From positions 1-64,000 of the forward strand of contig NZ_JAHFZZ010000037.1 of NCBI RefSeq assembly GCF_018603905.1: DNA of 64,000 nucleotides, in the 5' to 3' direction. The position numbers and the translations under genes are program-made. The stretch is from Nonomuraea sp. NEAU-A123 (GTDB lineage: Bacteria; Actinomycetota; Actinomycetes; Streptosporangiales; Streptosporangiaceae). Below, in pieces: positions 1 to 9,060 of this stretch. The notes beneath the pieces were generated by a model. The model saw nothing but the letters and a program-made list of their open reading frames with translations. It was not told the origin of the DNA and did no database searches. Positions within the stretch are counted from its first letter, which is position 1. Each line of letters begins with the position of its first letter.

Positions 1-2
1 CT

Positions 3-161
3 CTGCTCCGCCGGGCCATGACCAACTTCGCTGTCACCGACCTGGCCGGTCTCGTCCGGATCGTCAAACGCAAGCTGAAGAAGATCCAATACCGGCCCCA
101 CCTGCTCACCGGCTGCCTGGCCCAGACCGGACTCACCCTCGATACCCCGACAAAGCCATGA
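3..161 (+). mobile_element. C-terminal end of an IS630-like transposase (cut by window start)
   Basis: An open frame entering from the left edge gives 52 residues ending in TGA. It contains the VKRKLKKIQYRPHLLTGC stretch, close to the C-terminus of IS630-family (DDE) transposases found in many actinomycetes. Only the tail is visible, so it cannot be said whether the element is intact. I saw no terminal inverted repeat in the following 257 bases, which hold no convincing gene. The family call rests on recalled similarity of the tail. Confidence 0.6.
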
Positions 162-418
162 CCGACTCTACGAATTCAACCTGTGTAGCACGAACTGGCC
201 AGACGGCTTGGGCCCGGGGAGCGCGAGGGGCCAAACGGCCACCTCGCCGGAAGTGTGGGGACTTGTCCCCACTATCACCGCCTGAGCTCCATCGGCGCTG
301 AGCGCCTGAAGGCGATGACCATGCTTTCATGGGCCGGGCCCGTATGACACGCGTCAAGACATGCTGACAGCGCCCTCTGGCGAACGCTGCCTGCGGGTTC
401 CTGTACTGCCAGGCTGTC

Positions 419-643
419 TTAGAGCTTGATCAGCTTGGCGTACGGGGTCGTGATCCGTTCCTGGCGGGCACCGAAGTCGACAAGCACGGCTTCGTCCTCG
501 ACGCCGATGACCCGACCGAGACCGTACCGGTCATGGGACACCTGGTCGTTCAAGGTGAACACCTCGACCGGCGGGGCCGGGGGCGGGGGTTTGAAGGGGC
601 TGGTGGGCAGGTGGCGCCGGGTCGCGGCGCTGGGCGGCTTCAT
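419..643 (-). CDS. Small Tudor/CarD-like protein
   Basis: A 74-residue protein. The first 25 residues are Pro/Ser-rich and probably disordered. The rest (from about VFTLNDQVSHDRYGLGRV) has the alternating pattern of the small beta-barrel seen at the C-terminus of UvrD/PcrA helicases and in CarD-like RNA-polymerase-binding modules: a V-S-H/GxG turn, then VDF and an L-I-K-L end. Such stand-alone proteins are common in actinomycetes and have no settled function. Binding to a nucleic acid or RNA polymerase is inference from the fold. It is monocistronic. Confidence 0.6.
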   Translation of the reverse strand: MKPPSAATRRHLPTSPFKPPPPAPPVEVFTLNDQVSHDRYGLGRVIGVEDEAVLVDFGARQERITTPYAKLIKL

Positions 644-782
644 CTACTCCAGTATGCGCCACCCTGAGATCTTAGAACGCCACATTCGCCGCAGTGGTTA
701 GGTTTTCGGGCGTGAAAACCGGGGAAAACCAGCCAAATGTCCGTTTTAAGGGCGTCCGGAAAGCCGTCGCGCCGCGTGCTGT

Positions 783-1871
783 TCAGGGCTGGACGGCGCC
801 TGGCAGGCCCAGTGCGGCCAAGATCATGGGGTAGGAGTTCTTGAACTCCCTGATCCAGTACGGCCAGGTGTGGGTGCCGTTGCCGTACAGGTTCAGGGTG
901 TGCTGGATGCCCAGGCTGTTCAGCCGCTTGCTCAGGGCCTTGGCCGTGTAGGCGGAGATGGGTTCGCCGAGGTGGGCCGGGTGCCAGGGGGAGCCGGGCG
1001 GGTCCAGGGGGCCGAGGAAGCTGTTCGTGCCGCTCGAGATGTAGATCGAGACGCCCTTCAGGCCCGGGGCCAGGGCCACGGGGTCGTTGGCCGCCCAGAC
1101 CCTCCTGTCGCGCAGGGGGTCGCCCCAGAGGGCCTTGGGGTCCTGCTTCTCGCTGGCCTGGGCGTTCATGATGATCTCGGGGATGCCGGGGAGCTGGGTG
1201 GCCATGACGCCGCTGTACGCACCGACGAAGCGGAACATCCCCGGATAGCGTGCCGCGTACTTCATCGCCCCGTACGCACCCATCGACAGCCCGGCGACGG
1301 CTCGACGGGTGCCCGCGCGGTAGCCGATCTCCAGCAGCCGCCGCACCTCGTACGTGTGGAACGTGGCCCACGCCGGTGGACCGCCCTTGCCGTTGTTGTA
1401 CCAGTCTGAGTAGTTACCGGCTCGGCCTGCTTCCGGCATGACGACTATGGCGTCCAGGTTCTCGGTGAAGCCGGCTATGTCCGTCATGCGGGTCCAGGAC
1501 GTGTAGTTGTCGGCGCCGCCGTGCAGGAGGTACAGGACGGGCCAGGTTCGGCTCGCGTTCTTGGACCAGCCCTTGGGGAGCAGCAGGCGGACCGGCGTCA
1601 ACTGGCCGATCGACGGTGAGGAGATGAGAACGTCGAGCATGCGGGGGCCCAGCCACCGCTCCCGCACGACGCGGGCGTTGCCGGGGAGAGCCTTCTGGCC
1701 GGGCAGGTAGTTCGCGGGCCGGGAGTCCGTTGTGGGCCGTACGGCCGGTGGCTGGGTGGTCGTCTGGCCGTCGGGCACGATCGACCAGTCTGGATCGGCG
1801 AGCGCGGGAGTGGCGCTCGACCCGATGAGGAGCACCGTCGTCGCCAGTGCCAGCAGGCCGTGGGATCGCAT
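783..1871 (-). CDS. Secreted antigen-85-like esterase / acyltransferase
   Basis: A 362-residue alpha/beta-hydrolase with a Sec signal peptide (residues 1-25, ending TPALA). The nucleophile is Ser196 in GLSMG and the catalytic histidine is probably His334 in GTHTWPYW. An oxyanion HGG lies near residue 118. The patterns IVVMPEAG, YSDWY and GTHxWxYW match mycobacterial antigen 85 (FbpA-C, mycolyltransferases) more closely than generic esterases. The ATG at 1871 is preceded by a GGGGAG ribosome site, and a TAGCCT -10 lies at 1904-1909. Longer upstream frames lack a signal peptide. It is transcribed divergently from the Pks13-like synthase. Many non-mycolate actinomycetes carry Ag85-fold esterases of unknown substrate, so acyl transfer is inferred from context. 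Confidence 0.8.
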   Translation of the reverse strand: MRSHGLLALATTVLLIGSSATPALADPDWSIVPDGQTTTQPPAVRPTTDSRPANYLPGQKALPGNARVVRERWLGPRMLDVLISSPSIGQLTPVRLLLPKGWSKNASRTWPVLYLLHGGADNYTSWTRMTDIAGFTENLDAIVVMPEAGRAGNYSDWYNNGKGGPPAWATFHTYEVRRLLEIGYRAGTRRAVAGLSMGAYGAMKYAARYPGMFRFVGAYSGVMATQLPGIPEIIMNAQASEKQDPKALWGDPLRDRRVWAANDPVALAPGLKGVSIYISSGTNSFLGPLDPPGSPWHPAHLGEPISAYTAKALSKRLNSLGIQHTLNLYGNGTHTWPYWIREFKNSYPMILAALGLPGAVQP

Positions 1872-1942
1872 GAGGGCTCCCCTTCGCAAGTGAGACCGTG
1901 GCGAGGCTAGGGGCCACGGCACCGCCCCAGCTATGACCCAAT

Positions 1943-1967
1943 GCAACGAAATATCGTCGTTGGTTGC
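1943..1967. promoter_or_regulatory. Candidate operator between esterase and PKS
   Basis: Inverted repeat GCAAC-N15-GTTGC with an inner ACGA-N4-TCGT, in the 226-bp divergent intergenic region. It lies upstream of the esterase -10 (1904-1909) and of a PKS -10-like TATGTT (2062-2067). A second short dyad TCAC-CGGC-GTGA sits at 1993-2004. The PucR-type regulator at 9061 is a candidate ligand; that is inference. Confidence 0.3.
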
Positions 1968-2097
1968 GCTCTGCCGGACAAAACCGGGGTTATCACCGGC
2001 GTGACAAATCGCACCCGAGGAATGTTCGGTACGGGGCTGCCCCAGCGCCGGAGGGCGCGGGTATGTTGGCCGACCACCCGGCAGCATGGGAGCCCTC

Positions 2098-5000
2098 GTG
2101 AACGTACTGGGTGAAGCCGGCATCCGCCGCTTCCTCACCGAACGGATCGCCTCACGCGGAATCGAGCGGGTCGATCCGGAACGGCCGCTGGAGGAGTACG
2201 GCCTGTCGTCGCGTGACGCGGTGGCGATCGCGGGCGAGCTGGCCGAACTGCTCGGCAGGGAGCTCAGCCCGACCCTCGCCTGGGAACACCCGACGATCAA
2301 CCGCCTGGCCCGCGCACTCGCCGCGCCGCCGCGGGAACGCGAGCCGGAAACCCCCGGCGTGCTCGGGGAGCCGGTGGCGGTGGTCGGGGTGGGGTGCCGG
2401 TTGCCGGGCGCGCACGGCCCGGGGGCGTACTGGGACCTGCTGCTCGAAGGGCGAGACGCGGTCGGCGAGGTGCCCGTGGGCCGGTGGGAGGCGTTCGACG
2501 ACGGGTCGGCGCGCACGGAGGAGGTGCTGGCCAGGACGACCAGGCAGGGCGGGTTCCTGGAGGACGTGGCGGGGTTCGACGCGGAGTTCTTCGGGATCGC
2601 GCCGGGCGAGGCGGCCCTCATGGATCCGCAGCAGCGGCTGCTCCTGGAGACGGCCTGGGAGGCGCTGGAGCACGGCGGCATCGCCCCGAGGTCGCTGGGC
2701 GGCAGCCGTACCGGGGCGTTCGTCGGCATCTCCAGCACCGAGTACGCCTACCTGACCAGCACGGACCTGGCCGGCGTCGGCGCGTGGACGGCCACCGGCG
2801 CGGCGCTCAGCATCGCCGCGAACCGCCTGTCCTACCTCCTCGACCTGCGCGGCCCCTCGATGGCGGTGGACACGGCCTGCTCGTCCTCGCTCGTCGCCGC
2901 CCACCTCGCGGTAGGCGCGCTGAGGTCGGGGGAGTGCGACCTGGCCCTGGCCGCCGGAGTGAACCTGCTGCTGTCTCCCCTGGTCACGGTGGCGTTCGAC
3001 CAGGGCGGCGGCACGGCGGCGGACGGGCGGTGCAAGGCGTTCGACGCGTCGGCCGACGGCATGGTGCGCGCCGAGGGCTGCGGCGTCGTCGTACTCAAAC
3101 GCCTGGCGGACGCCGAACGGGACGGCGACCGGGTGCTCGCGGTGATCACGGAGACCGGCGTCAACCAGGACGGCCGCTCGAACGGCCTCGTCGCCCCGAA
3201 CCCCGAGGCGCAGGAAGCGCTGTTGCGTGAGGTGTACGCGGGGCTGGACCGGGGGCCCGACTACGTGGAGGCGCACGGAACCGGCACGTTCCTCGGCGAC
3301 CCCATCGAGGCGCGGGCCATCGCCGCGGTGTTCCCCGGACAGGTGCTGCTCGGCTCGGCCAAGACGAACCTCGGCCACCTGGAGGCGGCGGCCGGGATCG
3401 CGGGGCTCATCAAGACGGTCCTGGCGCTGTGGCACGGCGTGATCCCGCCCAGCCTGCACTTCCGGCAGCCGAACCCGCACATTCCCTGGGAGACGCTGCG
3501 GGTCGTCACCACGCCCACACCTTGGCCGCGACCGGACGCGCGAGCGGGGGTGTCGTCGTTCGGCTTCGGCGGCACCAACGCGCACGTCGCTCTGGCGGCG
3601 TACCGGGCGCAGGAGGCCGCGGCGGTCGCCCGAGCCGTCCCCGCCAAGCACATCTTCGTCCTCACCGGCACCACTCCCGATCGCGTCGGGCAGCACGCGG
3701 AGACCCTGGCCGCCTGGCAGCCCTCGGCCGACCTCCGCGACGTGGCCCACACCCTCGCCAGGCGAGCCGGTCACGGTCGCAGCGCCACCGCCGTGCTGGC
3801 CGCCGACGCGCCCGAGCTGCGCGAACGACTCGCCGCCGTCACCCCTCGCCCCGTCCCCCCGGCTCCGGTCGGGCCGGTGTGGGTCTTCAGCGGGTACGGC
3901 TCGCAGTGGCAGGGGATGGGCCACCACCTGTACGAAACGGAACCGCCCTACAGACAGGCGATCGACGAACTCGCCCCCCTCCTCCAGGCCGAAGCCGCCA
4001 TCGACCTCCACACCCCGGCGGCGGCCCCGGGCGTCGCCACGGTCCAGCCCATGATCTTCGCCGTCCAGATCGCCTTGGCCCGCCTGTGGCAGGCGTACGG
4101 CATCGAACCCGCCGCGGTGATCGGCCACTCGATGGGCGAGGCAGCGGCCGCGGTCGTGGCAGGCGGCCTCGACCTGCCCGACGCGGTACGGGTGATCTGC
4201 CGCCGCGCCCGCCTCCTCGGCACCGTCGGCAGCGGGACTGGGGCCATGGCCGTGGTCGGGGTGGGTGCCGAGGAGGTGCCCGGTGACCTGTACGTGGCGG
4301 TTCATTCCGCGCCGAGCCAGACCGTCGTCACCGGTGCCCCCGAGCGGATCGCCCGGTTCGTGGCGGAGGTCGAGGCCAGCGGTCTGTTCGCCAGAACGCT
4401 CACCACCGAAGGCGCCGGCCATTCACCCCAGGTCGCCCCCTTGCTGCCGAAGATCAGGGCCGAGCTCGTCGCCATCACCCCGGCCAAGCCGCGCCTGCCG
4501 TACTACTCCACGGTCTTCGACGACCCCCGCGAGACCCCCACGTTCGAGGCCGCGTACTGGGCCGCGGGCGTGCGCCGCCCGGTACGCCTGCTCCAGGCTG
4601 TACGGGCCGCCGCGGAGGACGGTTTCACCGTCTTCACCGAGGTGAGCCCGCACCCCTTGCTGAGCCCGGCGCTCCAGGACACGCTCCCGGCCACCACGAT
4701 GATCACCCACTCCCTCGAACGCCGTCACGACCACGCCTTCCACACCCAGCTCGCCACCGTGGCCACCGCCATCACGCCCAGGACGCGGGGCCAGGTGGTG
4801 GACGTACCGGGAGCGCCGTGGCAGCACACGCGCCACTGGGTCACCCCGTACTGCCGCCCACCGGGACACCGCCTGCTCGGCGCGTACGTCGAGTCCCCCG
4901 CTGGACACTCGTGGACCACCACGCTCGACGACCTCGCCGACGCGCCCTGGCGGCTGGAGCCGTCCGGCTGGCATCGCCACGGCCACCCCGTGCTCCCGCT

Positions 5001-7764
5001 CACCGCCGTGGCCCGGCTCGCGCACGCCGCCGCCACGGAGGTGTACGGATCGGCGGAGTTGTACGAGGTAGCCCTGCACGCGTTGCTGCCCCTGCCCGCG
5101 CGGGTGACGGTCACGTTGACGGGGACCGGGGTCGAGCTGGCGGCCAAGAACGCCGCAGGCTCCTGGACGGTCTACGGCTCGGCCGGCCTCACGCGGACGG
5201 TTCGGCCGGCTGATGCCCTGGAGAGGGTACGGCGGGTGGCGGCGGACGGCACGCTCCACGGGGTCGAGAGCCGGGAGGTCCCGGCGTCCAGCATCCCGGT
5301 GCCCCTCGACGACAAGCTCCTCGAACGCGTCTGGGTCCCCGCCCCCTTGCCGGCGGCTCCGGCGGCCGGTGGGTCGGGTGCCATCGTGCGGGTGCCGCGG
5401 CTGCTCGATCCTCGGGCGGCTCGACGGCTGATCCTGGATCTGGCCCGCCGCGCCGACCAGGGGACAGAGCTCACGATCGTCACCGAACGCGCTCAGGCCG
5501 TACGAGACGGAGAGGCGGCCGATCCCGGTCCCGCCTCGGTGAGCGGGCTGGTCAGGGTGCTGGCGTTCGAGCGCCCCGAAGCGCGCGTCAGGCTGGTGGA
5601 CGTCGACGACCTCAACGTCCTGGCCCAGGAACTCGCCGCCGACAGCGGGGATGACGAGGTGGCCTGGCGTGACGGCGCGCGCTACGCGGCCCGGCTGCGC
5701 CGCGCGACACTCGGCACGGTGTTCCATCCGTCGGTTGTGGGGCCTGGCGGGTATGTGATCACCGGTGGGTACGGCAGGCTCGGGCTGGTCGTCGCGCGCT
5801 GGCTGGCCAGTCGTGGTGCCACGCGCATCGTGCTGAACGGCCGCTCCGCCGCTCCCGTGCCGAGTGACCTCGAGGGCGTCGCCGAGGTGGTGGTGGGTGA
5901 TCTGGCTGCTCACGGTACGGCCGAGCGGCTCGTGGCGGCTGCGACCGACGGAGGGGTACGGCTACGCGGAGTCGTACACGCCGCCGGAGTCCTGGATGAC
6001 CGGCTGATAGCCGATCTCGACCCGGGCAGCCTCCAACGGGTCTGGGCCGCCAAGGTGGATGGCGCGCTCCACCTTCACCAAGCCACCGAACACCTGGACC
6101 TCGACTGGTGGGTGGCCTTCTCCTCGGCCGCCGCGCTGCTCGGCTCCCCTGGCCAGGCCGCTTACGCCACCGCCAACGCCTGGCTGGACGCCCTCTGCCG
6201 GTTGCGTCGTGCGCGGGGGCTGCCCGCCGTCGCCATTGGCTGGGGTACGTGGGCCGGGGCGGTCGCGATGCCGGGGATCGAGCCGCTGACCGCTGAGGAG
6301 GGTGTCGAGGCGTTGGAGGCGTTGATCCAGCGTGACCGGTGTGCGGGGGTGGTCAGGTTCGCTCCGGCCGCGGCTTTGTCGGTGTTTCCGGGGATCGGTC
6401 GCCTTCCGTACTTCTCGGAGGTCGCCGGCCACCTCGCCTCGGAGGGGCCGCGTGATCTCGCCGAGCTGGGGCCCGAGGAGGCGCTGGCCGCCGTCGTGGG
6501 GCAGGTCAGGGAGCGGGTCGCGGCCGTGCTCGGGGTGGAGCCGGTGTGGCTGGACGAGGGCGCCGTGCTCACCGGGCGGGGGCTCGACTCGCTGGCCGCC
6601 ACCCGGTTGCGTGGCACGATCGAGTACGACTTCGGCGTCACGATCCCGACGGCACCGCTGCTCAACGGCGGAACGCTGGGCGACCTGGCACGGACCGTCG
6701 CCACCGAACTGGGCCTCACACAGCCCGAACCGGCACGCGCTGTGGTCGGGCCGAGGGACGCGGCGGAGCGGCAGGTGGTCAGGGTGCTGACCGGCCTGCT
6801 CGGACGCGTGCCCTCAGTCACCGAGACGATCGCGCCGGACGTGCTGGCGACAACCCTCGACCTCCTCAGCCACGAACTCGGCAGAACGGTCGAGACAGGC
6901 GGCGGGGTCCGGGTGGCCGAGGTCGCCGATGCCGTGCGCCAGGGCGAGGTCGCCGAGGCCGGGCTCGCCGTCGTCAGACCCCTCACCGCACGCACCGGCG
7001 ACCGGCCGCTGTTCCTGGCGCACCCCGCCGGTGGCACCACAGGCGGGTACGCCCTGCTGGCCGCCCGCCTGGACCTCCCGGTCATCGGCCTGGAGCGGCT
7101 GGACGGCGCGGGCGAGCTGGGCATCCCCGAGCGGGCCGCCCGCTATGCCGAGGCCGTCAAGCAGACCTGTCCCGGGCCCTACCGGCTGGGCGGCTGGTCG
7201 TTCGGAGGGACTCTGGCGTTCGAGATCGCCAGGCGGCTGGACGACGACGTCGAGCTGGTCGCGATGATCGACGCCGGGCTGCCGGCCAGGGTGTCCGAGG
7301 AGAGGCGGCGGGAGATCCAGGCCCAGCGGTACGCCGATTTCGCGACATATCTGCATCACACCTACGGCGTCCAGGTCCGCCTCGACCAGCGCGAACTCCG
7401 GCTGCTCGACGAGCGCGGACAGCTCGCGCTGGCCGAGGAGCGGATCGCGGAGTCCGGCGTGCCGGCCCTGCTCAGCCCGGCCATCCTGCGCCACCAGATC
7501 ACCTCGCACGAGGACACCAGGGCCCTCGACCGGTACGAGGCCGGGCCGTACCAGGGCGAAGTGGTCCTCTACCGTTCCACGGAGCCGACCCCCTGGACGG
7601 TCGAGGACGTGCGGTACGCGCACGAGGACGATCCGGCGCGCGGCTTCCGCCCTTACAGCCCGCGCCTGGAGATCGTCGAGATTCCCGGCTCGCACCACCT
7701 CAACCTGCTCGACCCACCCCACGTCGAAGGCATCGCCGACGACCTGAAGAGGAGGCTCGCATGA
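2098..7764 (+). CDS. Pks13-like type I polyketide synthase (ACP-KS-AT-DH0-KR-ACP-TE)
   Basis: A 1,888-residue single-module synthase. The GTG at 2098 is chosen because GGGAG lies 5 nt upstream; an ATG at 2086 has no such site. Domains in order: ACP1 with Ser38 in GLSSRDAVA (the loading-carrier signature of mycobacterial Pks13); KS with Cys261 (DTACSSS), His393 and His427; AT with Ser678 (GHSMGE) and GAGH at 772-775; a remnant dehydratase near 915-1030 with Trp958 where the catalytic His should be; KR with a GGYGRLG nucleotide site, VLDD (B-type) and Tyr1356/Asn1360; ACP2 with Ser1498; a carrier-like relic without serine at about 1552-1614; and a thioesterase with Ser1701 (GWSFGG), Asp1725 and His1866 or His1867. 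No enoylreductase is present. Predicted chemistry: condensation of a preloaded acyl chain with an alkylmalonyl unit, ketoreduction and release or transfer by the TE. Confidence 0.88.
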   Translation: MNVLGEAGIRRFLTERIASRGIERVDPERPLEEYGLSSRDAVAIAGELAELLGRELSPTLAWEHPTINRLARALAAPPREREPETPGVLGEPVAVVGVGCRLPGAHGPGAYWDLLLEGRDAVGEVPVGRWEAFDDGSARTEEVLARTTRQGGFLEDVAGFDAEFFGIAPGEAALMDPQQRLLLETAWEALEHGGIAPRSLGGSRTGAFVGISSTEYAYLTSTDLAGVGAWTATGAALSIAANRLSYLLDLRGPSMAVDTACSSSLVAAHLAVGALRSGECDLALAAGVNLLLSPLVTVAFDQGGGTAADGRCKAFDASADGMVRAEGCGVVVLKRLADAERDGDRVLAVITETGVNQDGRSNGLVAPNPEAQEALLREVYAGLDRGPDYVEAHGTGTFLGDPIEARAIAAVFPGQVLLGSAKTNLGHLEAAAGIAGLIKTVLALWHGVIPPSLHFRQPNPHIPWETLRVVTTPTPWPRPDARAGVSSFGFGGTNAHVALAAYRAQEAAAVARAVPAKHIFVLTGTTPDRVGQHAETLAAWQPSADLRDVAHTLARRAGHGRSATAVLAADAPELRERLAAVTPRPVPPAPVGPVWVFSGYGSQWQGMGHHLYETEPPYRQAIDELAPLLQAEAAIDLHTPAAAPGVATVQPMIFAVQIALARLWQAYGIEPAAVIGHSMGEAAAAVVAGGLDLPDAVRVICRRARLLGTVGSGTGAMAVVGVGAEEVPGDLYVAVHSAPSQTVVTGAPERIARFVAEVEASGLFARTLTTEGAGHSPQVAPLLPKIRAELVAITPAKPRLPYYSTVFDDPRETPTFEAAYWAAGVRRPVRLLQAVRAAAEDGFTVFTEVSPHPLLSPALQDTLPATTMITHSLERRHDHAFHTQLATVATAITPRTRGQVVDVPGAPWQHTRHWVTPYCRPPGHRLLGAYVESPAGHSWTTTLDDLADAPWRLEPSGWHRHGHPVLPLTAVARLAHAAATEVYGSAELYEVALHALLPLPARVTVTLTGTGVELAAKNAAGSWTVYGSAGLTRTVRPADALERVRRVAADGTLHGVESREVPASSIPVPLDDKLLERVWVPAPLPAAPAAGGSGAIVRVPRLLDPRAARRLILDLARRADQGTELTIVTERAQAVRDGEAADPGPASVSGLVRVLAFERPEARVRLVDVDDLNVLAQELAADSGDDEVAWRDGARYAARLRRATLGTVFHPSVVGPGGYVITGGYGRLGLVVARWLASRGATRIVLNGRSAAPVPSDLEGVAEVVVGDLAAHGTAERLVAAATDGGVRLRGVVHAAGVLDDRLIADLDPGSLQRVWAAKVDGALHLHQATEHLDLDWWVAFSSAAALLGSPGQAAYATANAWLDALCRLRRARGLPAVAIGWGTWAGAVAMPGIEPLTAEEGVEALEALIQRDRCAGVVRFAPAAALSVFPGIGRLPYFSEVAGHLASEGPRDLAELGPEEALAAVVGQVRERVAAVLGVEPVWLDEGAVLTGRGLDSLAATRLRGTIEYDFGVTIPTAPLLNGGTLGDLARTVATELGLTQPEPARAVVGPRDAAERQVVRVLTGLLGRVPSVTETIAPDVLATTLDLLSHELGRTVETGGGVRVAEVADAVRQGEVAEAGLAVVRPLTARTGDRPLFLAHPAGGTTGGYALLAARLDLPVIGLERLDGAGELGIPERAARYAEAVKQTCPGPYRLGGWSFGGTLAFEIARRLDDDVELVAMIDAGLPARVSEERRREIQAQRYADFATYLHHTYGVQVRLDQRELRLLDERGQLALAEERIAESGVPALLSPAILRHQITSHEDTRALDRYEAGPYQGEVVLYRSTEPTPWTVEDVRYAHEDDPARGFRPYSPRLEIVEIPGSHHLNLLDPPHVEGIADDLKRRLA

Positions 7765-9053
7765 CGCTGGCAGAGGCCGTGGTGGCGGGCGCGGGGCCCG
7801 CGGAGCTGGCGAGCCTGGAGGTGCCGACACGCTACCGGGCTGTACACCTCCGCAAGGACGAGGTCGGCATGTTCGGCGACATGAGCGACAAGGACGTACG
7901 GAAGTCCCTGCATGTGGGGGAGGTGCCGATGCCGGAGCTGGCGCCTGATGAGGTTCTTGTCGCGGTCATGGCCAGTGCGATTAATTTCAACACGATCTGG
8001 TCGGCCATGTTCGAGCCGATCCCGACGTTCGCGTTCCTGGAACGCTTCGGGCGTACCGACCCGCGGCACGATCTGCCCACCCACGTGCTCGGCTCCGACG
8101 CGGCCGGGGTGGTCGTCAGGACGGGGCAGGCGGTACGGCACTGGCGGGCCGGGGACCGGGTGGTCACCAGCCCCGCCTACCTCGACAGTCAGGACCCGAT
8201 CGTGCAGCACGACGGGATGCTGGCCGCGGACCTGCGCGCGTGGGGGTTCGAGACGAACTTCGGCGGGCTGGCGGAGTTCGCGGTGGTCAAGGCGACGCAG
8301 TTGCTGCCCAAGCCGCGGCATCTGAGCTGGGAGGAGGCGGCGTGCAACATGCTGTGCGCGTCGACCGCGTACCGGATGCTGGTCGGCGAGCGCGGCGCCC
8401 GGATGAAGCAGGGCGACGTGGTGCTGCTGTGGGGAGCGTCGGGCGGGCTCGGCGCGTACGGCGTGCAGCTCGTCAGGAACGGCGGCGGCATCCCCGTCGG
8501 CGTGGTGAGCTCCCCGGAGAAGGCCGCGCTGCTGCGCCGGATGGGCTGCGCGCACGTCGTCGACCGCTCACGCTTCGACGACCTGACCGACGAGAAGGGG
8601 TGGCGCGGGCTGGGGGCGGAGATCAGGCGCCAGGTGGGTGAGGACCCGGCCATCGTGTTCGAGCACACCGGAAGGGACACTTTCGGCGCGTCGGTATATG
8701 TCGCGAAAAAGGGCGGGAAGGTGGTCACCTGTGGGTCGTCCAGCGGGTACGACCACGCCTACGACAACCGGCACCTGTGGATGCGGCTCAAGCAGATCAT
8801 CGGCTCCCACGGCGCGAACTACCAGGAATGCCACGAGGTTAACCGCCTCATCTCGCTCGGCATGATCCATCCCACGCTCTCCCGCGCGTACCCGCTGGCC
8901 GAGGCGGCGGACGCCGCGCGGGCCGTCCAGCTCAACCAGCACGTGGGGAAGGTCGGCGTGCTGGCCCTGGCCCCCGGCCCGGACCTCGGCATCGAGGACG
9001 CCGCCCACCGCGAGCGCATCGGCGAGGACCGTCTCCGGCTGTTCCGTTCCTAG
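7761..9053 (+). CDS. ccr: Crotonyl-CoA carboxylase/reductase
   Basis: A 430-residue medium-chain dehydrogenase family enzyme. Its start overlaps the PKS stop as ATGA, so the two are translationally coupled. The AINFNTIW segment, the nucleotide site GASGGLGAYGVQ and the HTGRDTFGASVYVAKKGG region are typical of Ccr enzymes, which reductively carboxylate crotonyl-CoA or other 2-enoyl-CoAs to ethylmalonyl- or alkylmalonyl-CoA with NADPH and CO2. Coupling to the synthase indicates that it supplies a dedicated extender unit, in agreement with the GAGH motif in the AT. A role in the ethylmalonyl-CoA assimilation pathway is less likely, because no other gene of that pathway is nearby. Confidence 0.9.
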   Translation: MTLAEAVVAGAGPAELASLEVPTRYRAVHLRKDEVGMFGDMSDKDVRKSLHVGEVPMPELAPDEVLVAVMASAINFNTIWSAMFEPIPTFAFLERFGRTDPRHDLPTHVLGSDAAGVVVRTGQAVRHWRAGDRVVTSPAYLDSQDPIVQHDGMLAADLRAWGFETNFGGLAEFAVVKATQLLPKPRHLSWEEAACNMLCASTAYRMLVGERGARMKQGDVVLLWGASGGLGAYGVQLVRNGGGIPVGVVSSPEKAALLRRMGCAHVVDRSRFDDLTDEKGWRGLGAEIRRQVGEDPAIVFEHTGRDTFGASVYVAKKGGKVVTCGSSSGYDHAYDNRHLWMRLKQIIGSHGANYQECHEVNRLISLGMIHPTLSRAYPLAEAADAARAVQLNQHVGKVGVLALAPGPDLGIEDAAHRERIGEDRLRLFRS

Positions 9054-9060
9054 AAAAGAC

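Noticed and set aside
2152-4422. 756-codon antisense frame within the PKS gene
   Set aside because: Shadow of codon bias; no recognisable protein features.
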